Source of the DNA: Proteromonas lacertae
Lineage: Eukaryota > Sar > Bigyra > Opalinata > Proteromonadidae
Direction: 5' to 3'
Assembly (NCBI GenBank): GCA_002245135.1
Contig: NGBS01000607.1
Location: forward strand, 1-64,000
DNA: 64,000 bases
Below, piece by piece: positions 12,755 through 24,038 of this stretch (positions are counted from its first letter, which is position 1; each line of letters begins with the position of its first letter). A program made the translations under genes and the position numbers. The notes under the pieces are model-generated. The model made no database searches. It was not told the DNA's origin and worked only from the letters and a program-made list of their open reading frames with translations.

Positions 12755-14507
12755 TTAATCATTTTCTTTTTCATTATAGGCTTTCTTACATAAGGGACAA
12801 ACATTATTCTCTTCAAACCATCTCTGCATACAAGCCAACTGAATTTTTATTAAAGAACACTTAACATAAATGAAATAAAAAAAGGATATATGATAGAAAT
12901 GTCTACATTTCAATAACACTATTTTATCACCTTCTTTATATAAATCCAAACAAATTGGACATTCATTTAATTCAGGATGTTTAGATTTATCATAGATTAC
13001 ATATGGTAATTTCTTTATTTCTTCTTTATTTATTGCATGAAGTGGAGGTAATACAATTCGATGAGTTAAAATACCCCAAAATTGATCATTATCTTCAACA
13101 TTTGCTTCTTCATCATCTTCTGCTAAATCAATTTCAATTGAACCTCCTGTTGTGCCTACTCTTCTTCCCATTCGAGATGATGATGCAGATAACATTGAAG
13201 ATCGACGAGTTGTTTTGTTTCTTCTATAAAATATTACGACTAATAAACCAATTAACATCAATATGATTAATAATGAGATTATGATTATTATGATTGTAGC
13301 ACTTTTGGAATTGGAAAAATCACTTTTAGCTTCTTCTATTTATATATTATTAATAGTTATATATATATAGAGATATACTCAAAGGAAACGACTCTAGTTT
13401 TAATATTAACAAATTATTCTCATTCAAACTATGACCATATTGACTTTTACCTCCATAACTATATATTATTGAATTATCTTTTATTGATAATGAATGAAAA
13501 CATTTGGATGGACTATTACTAACATCCAACTATATAAATATTATATATTATATATATATACTTCAAACCATTCATATTTATTTGTATTTAATGGCATTAC
13601 TAATATCTTATTTGAATATCCATGTTCTTTCGCTCCATTTGAATAATAACCACCATAATAAACATAATATTCATTATTATAGATTATACTATCACCATTA
13701 CTTCGACTAAATCGAATATTATCAGGAGTTATTTCAACCCATTCATTTTTATTTATCCTATATTCCCATACATCACTCATTAATAATTCTCGATCATTCA
13801 CATCTAAACATAAACCACCATATATTATTATTGAACATTCACTGATTGTTTTACAATATAATATTCCATTATGAGCATATCGAGGTAATATATTATTCTG
13901 ATTATTATAATGGATTTCTTTCAATTCGTATGTCATTAGATTTATGGTGTATAGCGATGAAGATATATCGTTATTATAATTCAATCCTCCAAATATGTAT
14001 AAATATTGATTATTGTAATTTACTATGGAGTATTGAGATAAGTACGGATATGGAGTATTCTATTCATGACAATATTATATGCACTTATACTTTATTGCTT
14101 TTTTCTTCAATTGTGTTATTTTTAATGTTATAAATGAGTAAATGGTTTTTATTGTTTGCTTTGTCACTGTAATATATTGCTATATATTCATCATTGTTCA
14201 TTGTAAATGTCACCTAACCAATTATACATATTAAAAATACACTTGTGGATAAATCTGAGTTTAAACATTGTTCTTTTAGAAAATATGGTTGAAAATTGTT
14301 AGATTTTTCATCAATATCATTAAGGGATTTAATATTTAAGGGAGAGCAGGTATGTGAGTGTTTTATCGATAAAGTGAGTAAATCACTGTTCGTAGAAATT
14401 ACATATTGACTTGACTCGACAACATCATCAAGATTATTTAGGTATTTCCACTCTAATCCACTAGAGGAATAAAGCAACACGCAAAAAATCAAATTAAAAA
14501 ATAACAT
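12755..14507 (-). CDS. Signal peptide / kelch-like repeats / TM / RING-H2 protein (E3 ligase candidate)
   Basis: Starts at ATG 14507 with a hydrophobic signal peptide. Kelch-type beta-propeller sequence follows (YIFGGLNYN, IIYGGLCLD, VYYGGYYSN, IYSYGGKSQ), then a Ser/Thr linker, one Ile/Leu-rich membrane segment (around 13310-13230) and a cytoplasmic RING-H2 with CPIC, CRHFYH, C and CPLC ligands. The spacing matches the RING-H2 rule only after removal of a non-GT intron at 12839-12889. Other introns are short GT-AG, near 14220-14246, 14043-14073, 13528-13559 and 13330-13373. Expected role: membrane ubiquitin ligase whose lumenal or extracellular propeller recognises a ligand. This topology (propeller outside, RING inside) is inferred from the order of segments. 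Confidence 0.78.
12839..12889 (-). other. Minor-class (U12-type) AT-AG intron, 51 nt, in the RING domain
   Basis: On the minus strand the intron starts ATATCCTTT, the U12 5' splice consensus, and ends TTCAG. A branch-like TTCTTTAAT lies about 11 nt before the end. Splicing it out joins CRHFYH directly to LACMQRW, giving exact C-x-H-x2-H-x2-C ligand spacing. The alternative GT-AG choice (GTTAAG to the same end) would insert extra residues into the zinc site. Confidence 0.82.
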
Positions 14508-14693
14508 CGATTTGAAACGATCATATTTTTTATATTACCCCATTTCTATTCTTCATTTTAAATTCTGAACTTACTATAAACTGTCATGTTAATGTAAAAA
14601 AGGTATAATAAACACAATATGCATTTTAGAAGATTAGAAAAAAATAGAATTAACAAAAGCTTGAGAAGTAAGTTTGAAAAGAATATATTCTAA

Positions 14694-15616
14694 ATGGAAT
14701 TTAGCGATCTAGGAGCACATTGTGCATTAGAAGGATGTAATCAGAAAGACTTCTTGCCATTTGAGTGTGAATATTGCCATAAGAAATATTGTTTGGAGCA
14801 TAGGTTGGTAGCAAAGCATAACTGTGAAAAGTTAAGTGAAATTAATAACATAGTATGAATAGTAAATTAATTTTAAAATAGAAAATTGATTTTGATAATC
14901 CTCAATTAAAGAAATGTCCTGTAAAAGGATGTAAAACCAAGCTGACAATGAGTAATAGAATTGAATGTAAACGATGCCATAAATATTTTTGCATATCTCA
15001 TCGAGATCCACAAGATCACGTTTGCACAGGTCATCCTTTAGCAAATAAAACATTTACTCAACCTCATCCACCATCTTCGAATAAATCAAATAGAAAAGAA
15101 GTATGCCCCTTTTGTGGTGAAACTTTTTCAGATGTAATCTCATTAATCAATCATACAGAATCAAAGCATAACAATGGTACTCCATCTATATCACCTCCAC
15201 CTAAATCTCATCCTATAGCTAAACCATATAATTCACCAACACAACAACAAACACAAGCTTTAGTTTATTCACCAGATGAAATATTTCCTATATGTAATCA
15301 GAGATTTAGAAATACAATTGATTTGATCAATCACTGTGAAAGTATACATAATGGAAATAATACATCAGTGACAACAACTCATTCTACTTTATCACAAAGA
15401 GAGATATGTGATGTTTGTGGTAAATCATTTGCTACAATCAATGAATTAATTGCACATGGAGATCAAGTTCATGCTCATAACAATAGAGGTAATAATGGTG
15501 GAAGTGAAAAATGTCCCAAATGTAATGCTAGTTTCAGAACTCCAGAGGAATTAGTTGATCATTATGAGAGTAGTCATAACAACTGTGCAACTGGGAGTGG
15601 ATGTTTAGTTATTTAG
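14694..15616 (+). CDS. AN1 zinc-finger protein with C2H2 fingers and CaaX end (ZFAND2-like)
   Basis: Two exons (intron 14853-14881, 29 nt) give 297 residues. Two AN1 fingers come first, each with the full C-x4-C-x9-C-x2-C-x4-C-x2-H-x5-H-x-C ligand pattern, followed by four C2H2-like fingers (CPFC, a degenerate FPIC, CDVC, CPKC). The end CLVI is a CaaX box, so prenylation and membrane attachment are predicted. Tandem AN1 fingers plus a prenylated tail resemble AIRAPL/ZFAND2B, which links the proteasome and p97 to ER-associated degradation. The C2H2 array differs from the animal proteins, which carry UIMs there. Function by analogy: proteostasis adaptor. Confidence 0.82.
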
Positions 15617-15773
15617 AAGGTAAAATATTATTTTTCCTCATAATATTATTTATTTATTCAAAATATGTGTTATTCTAACAATATATCTGAAATTTATTAA
15701 TTTAGTATCTCAAAAAAACAAAAATAAAAATTTATGAAACGAATATATTTTTTTGTTATTTTTTGAAAGTTTT

Positions 15774-16506
15774 ATGAGTTCTCCGCGATATGATATCATT
15801 TTTAAAAGTATTTCATTGTGAAGTATAATTAAAATCTTAGTCGTAATAATTGGTGATTCAGGAGTAGGAAAGTCGAACTTATTTCTTCGATTTGTCAAAA
15901 ATGAATTCAAACGAGAAACAAAGACTACTTTGGGAGTAGAATTCGCAGCAAAACAAGTGGGTCTTAAAGATAAAGTGATAATGGCTCAAATCTGGGATAC
16001 CTGTAAATATTTATTTATTATTTGATCTAGCTGGTGTTGAAAGGTATAGAAAGACAATTGGTAAATATTTCAAATCATCTTCAGGTGCATTAGTCGTTTT
16101 TGATGTAACAAGTCGACAGAGTTTTGAAAATATACCAAAATGGATCACTGAACTTCAAAATATAACTGATGCTGGTTTATGTGTAGTAATAGTAGGAAAT
16201 AAAACAGATCTTAAAGAACAAAGGGTTGTAACTAAAGAAGAAGCTGAAAAATATGCTAAAGCCAATGGCTTTCAGTATATTGAAACATCAGCCTTAGTAG
16301 ATGATGGAATAAAAGAAGGATTTATAAATCTCACCAATGAGATTTATACGTTAGGATATGAAAATAATGATTATACAGGAGATAAACCTAATGTGAAAAT
16401 TAATAACGATGATGATCAAAATGATGATAATATGAAGAAGAATGCCAGTAATTCAACAAATTCTAAACAAACGAATGTTAATGGATGTGGTTGTTATTTA
16501 ATGTAA
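15774..16506 (+). CDS. Rab-family small GTPase with an altered switch II
   Basis: Three exons (introns 15808-15840 and 16003-16030) splice to 223 residues with no frame break. The G-box motifs are GDSGVGKS (P-loop), a TTLGVEF switch I, WDTSGVERY switch II, GNKTDL and ETSAL. The C-terminus GCGCYLM offers prenylatable cysteines after an Asn/Asp-rich hypervariable region. It is Rab-like in length and in the sequence around switch I. The canonical WDTAGQE is changed to WDTSGVE: the catalytic Gln is Val, and the intron falls inside this motif. Expected role: vesicle-trafficking switch with low intrinsic GTPase activity. Confidence 0.88.
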
Positions 16507-16683
16507 TAATAGTAATATTATTAAGTAAGTCATAAATTAAACATCTTATATAATGTCTTATATATATATGTAGTCAATTGTTGTGGTTTATTTTTTGGAT
16601 ATAAAAGAGATTGGCTTGATAACTAGGCTTGAAGAGTTGTATATGACGTAGTTATTTACATAAAATACATTTTTCTTCTAAAA

Positions 16684-17631
16684 ATGATACTTGACTTTGT
16701 TTTAGCGTATACCACTCTTAATGTGATGGCATTCTTGTATTTTTTGTATTTATTTATTCTAGTTATACATTCTATGCTTGTTTTACTCAACAATACACCT
16801 TCTTCTATCTTGTTGATTGTATATCCTTTAAATATATGAAATATATATTTTGTTTCTTTAATTTATGCAAATTACAAGGTATTATTTTAAAATCATTCCC
16901 AGAGTTAGTAAAAAATCAGAAGCTATAGAGAAAGGACCAATATTATACTTCTGCAATCATCGTTCTTGGGCTGATTTTTTCTTAGATAGTGCTTTAGTTG
17001 GAGGTGCTTCATATTTATCAAGATTGTTAGTTGCTTTAGCTTGTCCAATGCCAGCATTAATAGGATACTTATCTGCAGTATATTCACAAATGCTAATATT
17101 ATTTAATAGTCTGTTTGGTTTTTTAATAGACGTCCAGGAATAAATAGAGACTGGTTAGCTAAATTTTTCCTAGACCATTGGAAAATACGTCCAAAATCTG
17201 GTGTTATTATATATCCAGAAGGTCATAGGAATTTGAATGAAAAATCATTGAAATTAAAGACAGGTTGCACAGAAGTATCCTTCAAAACTAATGTTCCAAT
17301 ACAAATAATTATATGTACAAATAAAGAGAGTATTATGAATGAAAAAGAATACACTGTTCAAAAGAATGTTACAGTTGTTGCTAATGTTTCAAAACCAATT
17401 TATCCTAAAGATTATAAATCAAAAGAAGAGTACTTCCAAGCTGTACAAGACTTGTGGAATAAAACATGGGATGAAGCTTACAGTTGTCCTGAATCTGAAA
17501 CATTAGAAGGATCTTACCCGTTAAAAGGATGTGATATTTATTTTAGTAAATGTCCAAGGAGCAGAATTATTCCATATAGAATATTAGTATTGGTTATATT
17601 TGGATGGATTGTTAAGAAGATTTTCTTTTGA
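16684..17631 (+). CDS. 1-acyl-glycerol-phosphate / lysophospholipid acyltransferase (LPLAT, LCLAT/AGPAT3-5 type)
   Basis: Exon 1 (ATG 16684) encodes a hydrophobic N-terminal segment. After a non-GT intron (16821-16875) the catalytic part follows: NHRSWADF (the H-x4-D acyltransferase box), YPEGHRN (block III) and a C-terminal membrane anchor before the stop at 17631. Near 17122-17127 the frame shifts between ...LFNSLFG and RPGINRDWL; a T6 run there would restore it with one more T, or a 17-nt intron would have to be assumed. The family transfers acyl chains to lysophospholipids at the ER. Substrate cannot be told from sequence. Confidence 0.82.
16821..16875 (+). other. Minor-class (U12-type) AT-AC intron, 55 nt, in the acyltransferase gene
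   Basis: The intron starts ATATCCTTT and ends AAATTAC, with a branch-like TTCTTTAAT about 14 nt before the end. Exon 1 ends two bases into a codon (ATT GT) and the join gives I-V-R-Y-Y-F in the frame of the conserved domain. An AT-AG end three bases later (16878) is also in frame. Opening with the upstream GT (GTATATCC) does not keep the frame. Confidence 0.8.
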
Positions 17632-17773
17632 TTTGTGATAATGTTATGTAGTTTTTTTTCGTTTATAAGAAGTAATAAAAGTGATATGATATTAAGTTGT
17701 TTTTCTTCTTTCAATAGAAATAATACTAATCATAACATAATTTATATCATTACTATTAAAACTATTACAATAC

Positions 17774-19409
17774 TTACCTAAATGCGACTTGGAGTCTTTG
17801 AATATGATCATAATGTCGGTGTTTAATGTAATGGTTGTAATTTATATCACAATAAAATACAGAATTAAATATAGGAAGAGTTACAGGAAATGTTATACCA
17901 ACACCAACAGCTCCTCTTAATTTCACCATTGAATTTGACAAATCAAAAACTATTATAAAGATATAAAGAATATATATATATATATTTTATACTCTTCTTC
18001 TGTTTACTTGACCAATTAAATAGATTACCTGCACTTACATAGAATCTCACATCAATATCATTTGGAAGTGGAAATATCAATGAAACATTTCCACTGTATA
18101 ATATATCTCCACCTAAGAAATCTCCATGTGATTGTCCATCTATTAACAATGATAATAATAAATATGATAAATACGTTGAATTTGTGCTCTTGGTCCTAAA
18201 CCAGTACTACTAAATCCATAAATATAATTTGTATCAATTTTTAATTTATCTGATAAATGAATATTGTTTATATTACTTTCATTATTACTTAATGAATTAT
18301 ACTTTAGTGGATAAACTATTCCACCATTAAAACCAATAGTCACTAATGCACCATTCTTTGATTTTTCTATTGGAATTACTCCTTTATAATAAAATAACTG
18401 TTTGATATAATTTACATCACCATTAAATCCAGCATATTCTAATATGTATTTTACTCTTGATTCTGTATAATTAGAAATCCAATCTAATACAATAAAAATA
18501 ATAATAACAATGAGGAATACTTGATTTGAATTGATATGTAATTGAGTTCTTAATGGATGGTCTTAATTCCTGTAACATTCTATTAAAAAATTAAATATAA
18601 AAAATGAAAATTAATAAAGAAAAATACTCTGCTGATATTTTATAATTATTATGATTTATTCTAAACGCTGGAATGGAATCTCTTAATGCTGAGCTTACTG
18701 TGACTATATGTTTGAGATTAGGCTCGAATGATATATATAATCCATTCTCATGTGCTAATATTGAAGAACTTCTTGATAGATTTAGTTGAGCACTATATTT
18801 AAATAAATTATATGTAGATTTTTATACTGTAATGCTGTGATTTTTAAGCAGTTTTAAATCTCCAAATGGGTTTAATAACAGCTGAACACCATATTTAGGG
18901 TTTTTAAGTTGAACATCTGTATTGTATTCAAACTTAATTCTCTCATTTTGCCCAAATATTGATCGAATCTTTAAATACATACTCGATCGATATTTTCCAT
19001 CAGATGCTGGTGCTCTTGATATGCCGAATGTGTATAGTGGATAGTGTTTTAACAAAAAATTCACATGTACATTGTCTATACTACTGCTTTTTATTGGTAC
19101 TATATATGAATTATATTTTAAATAAATACATAATCCTATATGTATGTCTATATCCTTGAATAAGTCAAGGGATTTCAATCTTTTATATACAGCTGATGTT
19201 TCAGCAAATAACCTTGCAAAATTACAGTCTTTTGGAATTGACTATAAATGATATGTTTACTAATACATTTTTGATAAAATCTTCAAAGATTGTTTGACTA
19301 GTTGAATATAATGGTAGTTATACTGGTTATCATCATCACTATGCACATTGATATTACCAACATGCAATTCTTTGTCTCTGAGTACCTTTGGCAGATTAGC
19401 AAACTTCAT
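17774..19409 (-). CDS. Sam50/Tob55, mitochondrial outer-membrane beta-barrel insertase (Omp85 family)
   Basis: The C-terminal half has the family signature: GFSSTGLGPR, then GDFLGGD, a PLPNDIDV strand and VSAGNLFNW, and it ends with a beta-signal (IQRLQVAFR). The N-terminal part, from ATG 19409, matches a single POTRA domain followed by early barrel strands. Several short introns are visible (near 17940-17999, 18145-18179, 18490-18530 and 18585-18625). The frame needs one base near 19310, and the join around 18795-18830 is not fully resolved. Sam50 inserts beta-barrel proteins into the outer membrane of mitochondria and mitochondrion-related organelles, so it is direct evidence that this organism keeps such an organelle. 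Confidence 0.85.
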
Positions 19410-19560
19410 TTTAAATTTTTTTCTGTCATTTCATAGTAAAACAAAAATCACTTGTTTCAAATGTAATACAAACAAAATAAACACTTAATAATATACAGTA
19501 CATAAGAATAAATTTAAGGATCAAACCATATATAACAATAAATATCATCATTCAACAACA

Positions 19561-22500
19561 TCACTTTTTCCCTTTTTTATTTGTTGAAATAAACTCATCT
19601 AAAGCATCATGTTCTTTACCATCATCTTCATCATCATCAAAACTATCCGAAAACTCATTATTCTTTCCATCATCATCAAAATATTCTTCATTCGTTGATT
19701 GGATAGTTTCTAGTTTACTATGTCTAGGAGGAGGTACATTTAAAGCAACTTGATGTTTACCAGCATCTTCCATAGAACTATAATAATCATAAATTAATTT
19801 GTTATTTCCCATTAATTCACATGAAACATCACCACTATATATATATTAAATAAATGAATAATAAATAATTAAAAATATACGAAACATCAAAGGGCTGATC
19901 AACATCATAAAATCTAGAATCACCAGTCAATATAATATCATCATCACAAATATTATCCAATTTTAAACCAATCATATTACTGGATTTACTTCGTGATGGT
20001 TCAAAATCAGTTGGTGATTCGGATGAACTATTGTGAGAATAATGTGCTGAACTGATTCTACCAACCTTTTGACCTGGTGTTAATGGATCTAATATAGATT
20101 TACCACTATATAAAACAATATATAAATAATAATAATAATATATATACGCTTGTTTAATAGATTGTTTCAACACATCTTTTTCTTTCTTTGGTGTAAAAAC
20201 ATTCGATATTTTACTAGGAGTCATAATCTTACTGAATTGTCTTGTTGGTGAAGATGATTGAGATGGTACAATATGTGGTTTGTTATTATTATTATTAAAC
20301 CTACCACGAGGTGTAATAAATTCATTTTCATCATTACTATTTGTAGTAGTTGGTTTGCGTGGAGTTTGAGACTTTAATGATTTAACAATTTCAAATTGTT
20401 GATGTAATTCTGATTTCAATATTTCCTGTTCTTCTTCTAATTTATGGCACATTTCAGCTAATTCATTGTAAGATGATGCATTACTATTACTATTATTAGA
20501 TTTGGCTTTAGAAGGTGACATTATAGGTGATTTACTACGAGTAATATCATAATGATGAGGTGTTGCTTGTATTGGTGAAATATTATTATTATTATCAACA
20601 TTAATAGAGGGTTTATGGAAGATTGGGATTTCTTCAGGATCAATTATATTATCATTACCTTTTACAGGTGAGATATAACTGACTTTACTATTATTGCTTA
20701 TTCTTTGTTGTTGTTGTTGTGATGGATGTTTTACGTTTTAATGCTGAATTTGGCTTTGGTATTAATGATGGTTTTATATTGTTATTGTTATTGTTGTTAT
20801 TATTATTTGTATTGAATCTAGGAGATTGTTTTGATTTGATTATCCTTCTATCTTCTACTTCATCATTGTCATCCTCCTCTTCCTCTTCTTCTTCGTGTAG
20901 TATTTGAACTTCTTTATTGATTGAAACATGTCTCTTTGGCTTGTTATTGGCTTCCCTGCTTGTTGGCTTGACTACATTATTAGAAGGTGTGGGTGTCATT
21001 TTTGTTGCATGAATACTTGCTCTTTTTACAGGTAATTTCACTGGATTTAATTCTTGTTGTATTTTTGACTTTTTCTTTTATTCTTTTTTCTCTTTCTTCT
21101 GCTTTTCTTTGTAATTCTTCTCTCTTCTTATCTTCTATTGCTTTCATTCGATGTGCTACATCATTATTGTACTTCTCTCTTTCTTTATCTTTCTTATAAG
21201 CATCAACTACTTTTTTCTTTTGTTTCTTTGGTTTATCTTCTCGTTGTTCATCACTATCATTATCTTCATGAATAACATCATTTTTAGATTTCTTTTTTAT
21301 ACTTAAAGAACGTTTTGGTTTTGATTCTACTTTAGCTTTGTTATTACTTTCATTGTTATTTTCGTCATTATTTTCTTCATCTAGTGGATTTGGGTTTATA
21401 CACTCTTTTTAATAAGTTTGATATACTTTCACCAGTATCTGGTATTGAAGGTAATTCTTCTTCATTATTATTAGTTGTTAAACTGTTGTTGTTGTTGTTG
21501 TTGTTGCATTTGTTGATTTGTTGATTCATATTCATCATCATCATATGTTGTTGCTGTTGTTGTGGTTGATTAATACTATTTATATTCATATTCATGTTAT
21601 TATTGTTATTCATCATCATTTGTTGTTGTTGATGAGATGGTGAAAATTGTTGGTTGTTGTTGTTGTTGTTGATTCATCATCATATTCATCATAGGATTAT
21701 TATTATTATTATTATTATTATATTGTATCTGTGGTTGTTGATTATTATATTGTGGAAATGGAGAGATACAAATTGGACCTTGTTGAATTGGTTGTTGTTG
21801 ATTCATCATTAAACCAGGAACATTTGTTGGATGTACAACATTATTACCATTATTATTATAACTCATATTTGGTTGCATTTGTTGTTGAAATTGAGGAAAA
21901 TTGGAAGGTAATGGAGATGGTGAATAATAATTCATATTATTCATTTGTGGCATAGCTTGAGGCATAGGCTTGAGGATTGAACTGTTTGTTGAACTGGCTG
22001 TGTTGTGGTTGGTGGGTAGAATCCATTGTATCCTTGATTCTTTAACTCTTCTTTACGGATTTGCTTCATCTAATTCTCTTTTTTCTTTGGCTTTTCTTTC
22101 TTGTTTTTCTTTTATTTGACGTTCTATATCCATACGGAAATTTTAATTGTTCTTGACGTTTTCTTTCTCTATCATCGAATGAAATTCCTCTCAATTCATC
22201 TAAAGCAGCTCCTCTAACCACTCCACCAGCACTTGGTGGAGCTTGTGCAGGAGGCTGAGGAGTATAGTTGTAATTATTAAAAGACTGTTCTGGTTGTTGT
22301 GCATAGTTTGGTTGCATTTGCTGAGGATATTGAGGTTGAGATGTATACATATTCTGATTCATAGGTGAAGGATTCTGTTTAATAATAATAATCAGTTATA
22401 CAAATAAATTACGATTAACAGGCATATTGCCTTGATCAGCTCTCATTCGATCTCTTTCAGCAATCTGAGATTCTAATCAGAATAAAAATTAGTATATACG

Positions 22501-22579
22501 CCACTCTTGTTGTAGTTGTTTCTGACGCTCAATCTTAGCTAATCTCTCTTCTTGTGAAAGGTGCAAATAAAGAGGCCAT
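19561..22579 (-). CDS. Large Asn/Gln/Met-rich coiled-coil protein, function unknown
   Basis: From ATG 22579 the exons read a basic helical start (EERLAKIERQKQLQQEW), a Pro/Gln stretch, a conserved-looking block GISFDDRERKRQEQL followed by charged coiled coil, long Asn, Gln and Met runs (21960-21480), a motif IPDTGESISNLLK, more coiled coil (KYNNDVAHRMKAIEDKKREE), Ser/Thr-Pro segments with TPRK/TPSK/TPKK sites, and an acidic end. Short GT-AG introns sit near 22480-22500, 20110-20150 and 19840-19880. Frame breaks near 22556, 22140, 21660, 21050 and 20700 need one-base corrections. It may be two genes. The coiled-coil/low-complexity plan is common in centrosomal and ciliary proteins such as CSPP1, but I see no decisive match. 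Confidence 0.55.
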
Positions 22580-22677
22580 AATATTTATTACTATTTACAA
22601 TGAAGAATCGATGTGATATTTTTAAAAACAGAAATATAGGCTTGATTGAGCTTGAGATTATTTTTTTCTTTTAAAGA

Positions 22678-23901
22678 ATGAAGTTATTGATATTCTGTTT
22701 GTTTATAATGCATATGGTAATGGGATCATATGATAAAAGTCATAGTACCTCATGGAATTACGATTCTCCTGTTTCAATCAACACTTTTCGAAGTAGAGAA
22801 GATTATATTGAGACTTTGGTTGGAAGTGAAATGGTAGAACGTGATACAGAAGAAATGGTAGATGCATATGGAAGAAAATACACTTGTGAGCTTCCTTATC
22901 ATGAACCAGAGGAAGATGATTTAAACACATATATTCCATTACTAGAATTAAAAGATGAATGTACTTCAATAACATATTTGAGTTATACTTATGAAATATG
23001 TATAATGAATCAAATTCGAAAATTAAAGAAAGATGGAAATGAAAAAGTAGGTGAAGTTATAGGTAAATACAATAAATCATTATCACAAGCCTATAATCAA
23101 ACATATGTTTCTTCAACAACAAATGGAAGTGTTATGTATAAAACATTTGTTTTTATCTTTCTTTTAAAATAGTTTTAATTGTCCAGCAATAGATTCTCAA
23201 CAATTAAAAAAGACACCTAATACAAATACACTCTCTATATTACGTATAATAATATAATAATAGATTAATAGATTATTTACAATCAATAACAACTCCCAAA
23301 ATCACTTCCATTCAATTCAAAGATACAAACCATATTGAATTCAACATAACCACCCTTCGAGCCTGTTCAAACTATAATAATTTGAGTATAATATTCAGTG
23401 AATTAATGAATTACAGTTGTGTTAGTAAGAATGATGGTTGGTGGAGTTATACAGTATGTCCTGGTGGTAAGATATATCAATATCATAGTACTAAAGGTAA
23501 AGGTGATTATTGTGAATATACTTTGGGAGAATATAATCTTAATAGAAATATTGAATTGAATGAAAAAGTATATTTTTATTTATTTATTTTAGAATGAAAG
23601 CTTTGTTGAAAGTGATAATACCAAAACAAAAGATCCTTCAAAGATAGCTTATTACAAGGAAATTTATGAAAATGGAACTGAATGTGATATAAGTAATGTA
23701 AATAGAAGAGCAACTGTGTTATATACTTGTAAAGCTGATGGTGAAACGACATTGATAAGTGTAACTGAGTTTAAATCGTGTGAATATCAAATTGTTGTAG
23801 GAAGTCCAATTATATGTTATCATCCATTAATGGTGAATATAAATGAATTGAATAATCCAAAGAAGAGGGATTCAGTGATTAATTGCTATCCTAAATCATA
23901 A
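22678..23901 (+). CDS. ER lectin with two MRH domains (erlectin/OS-9 type)
   Basis: A signal peptide is followed by two mannose-6-phosphate-receptor-homology domains, the arrangement of erlectin (XTP3-B). Domain 1 opens with KYTCELPYH and has YEICIMNQIRKLKK where lectins have a Gln followed by Tyr-His, so its sugar site looks lost; it closes with TLRACSNYN. Domain 2 keeps GWWSYTVC, QYH, NRRATVLYTC and CEYQIVV, carrying the Gln, Arg, Glu and Tyr needed to bind trimmed N-glycans. No KDEL-type tail is seen. The introns include one of only 25 nt (near 23571-23595). A T4 run just after the first intron needs one base removed. Expected role: recognising misfolded glycoproteins for ER-associated degradation. 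Confidence 0.83.
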
Positions 23902-24038
23902 TTTTCAATAATTTATCTTGTATAGGATGTTTTTATGTATAAATATGTTAAAATAAACACAAAAATAAGTTAAGAAAAGGGAAACTCACTTAAAAGTCTA
24001 TAAGTGAAAGAATTGAATGAATTATCATTATATTTAGT

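Noticed and set aside
16746-16762. A 17-nt GT-AG segment inside exon 1 of the acyltransferase gene
   Set aside because: Removing it shifts the frame away from the conserved NHxxxxD domain; keeping it and using the AT-AC intron gives a continuous protein.
22030-22060. GTATCCTTGATTCTTTAAC on the plus strand, resembling a U12 intron start and branch site
   Set aside because: It lies on the non-coding strand of a minus-strand gene and overlaps coding sequence.
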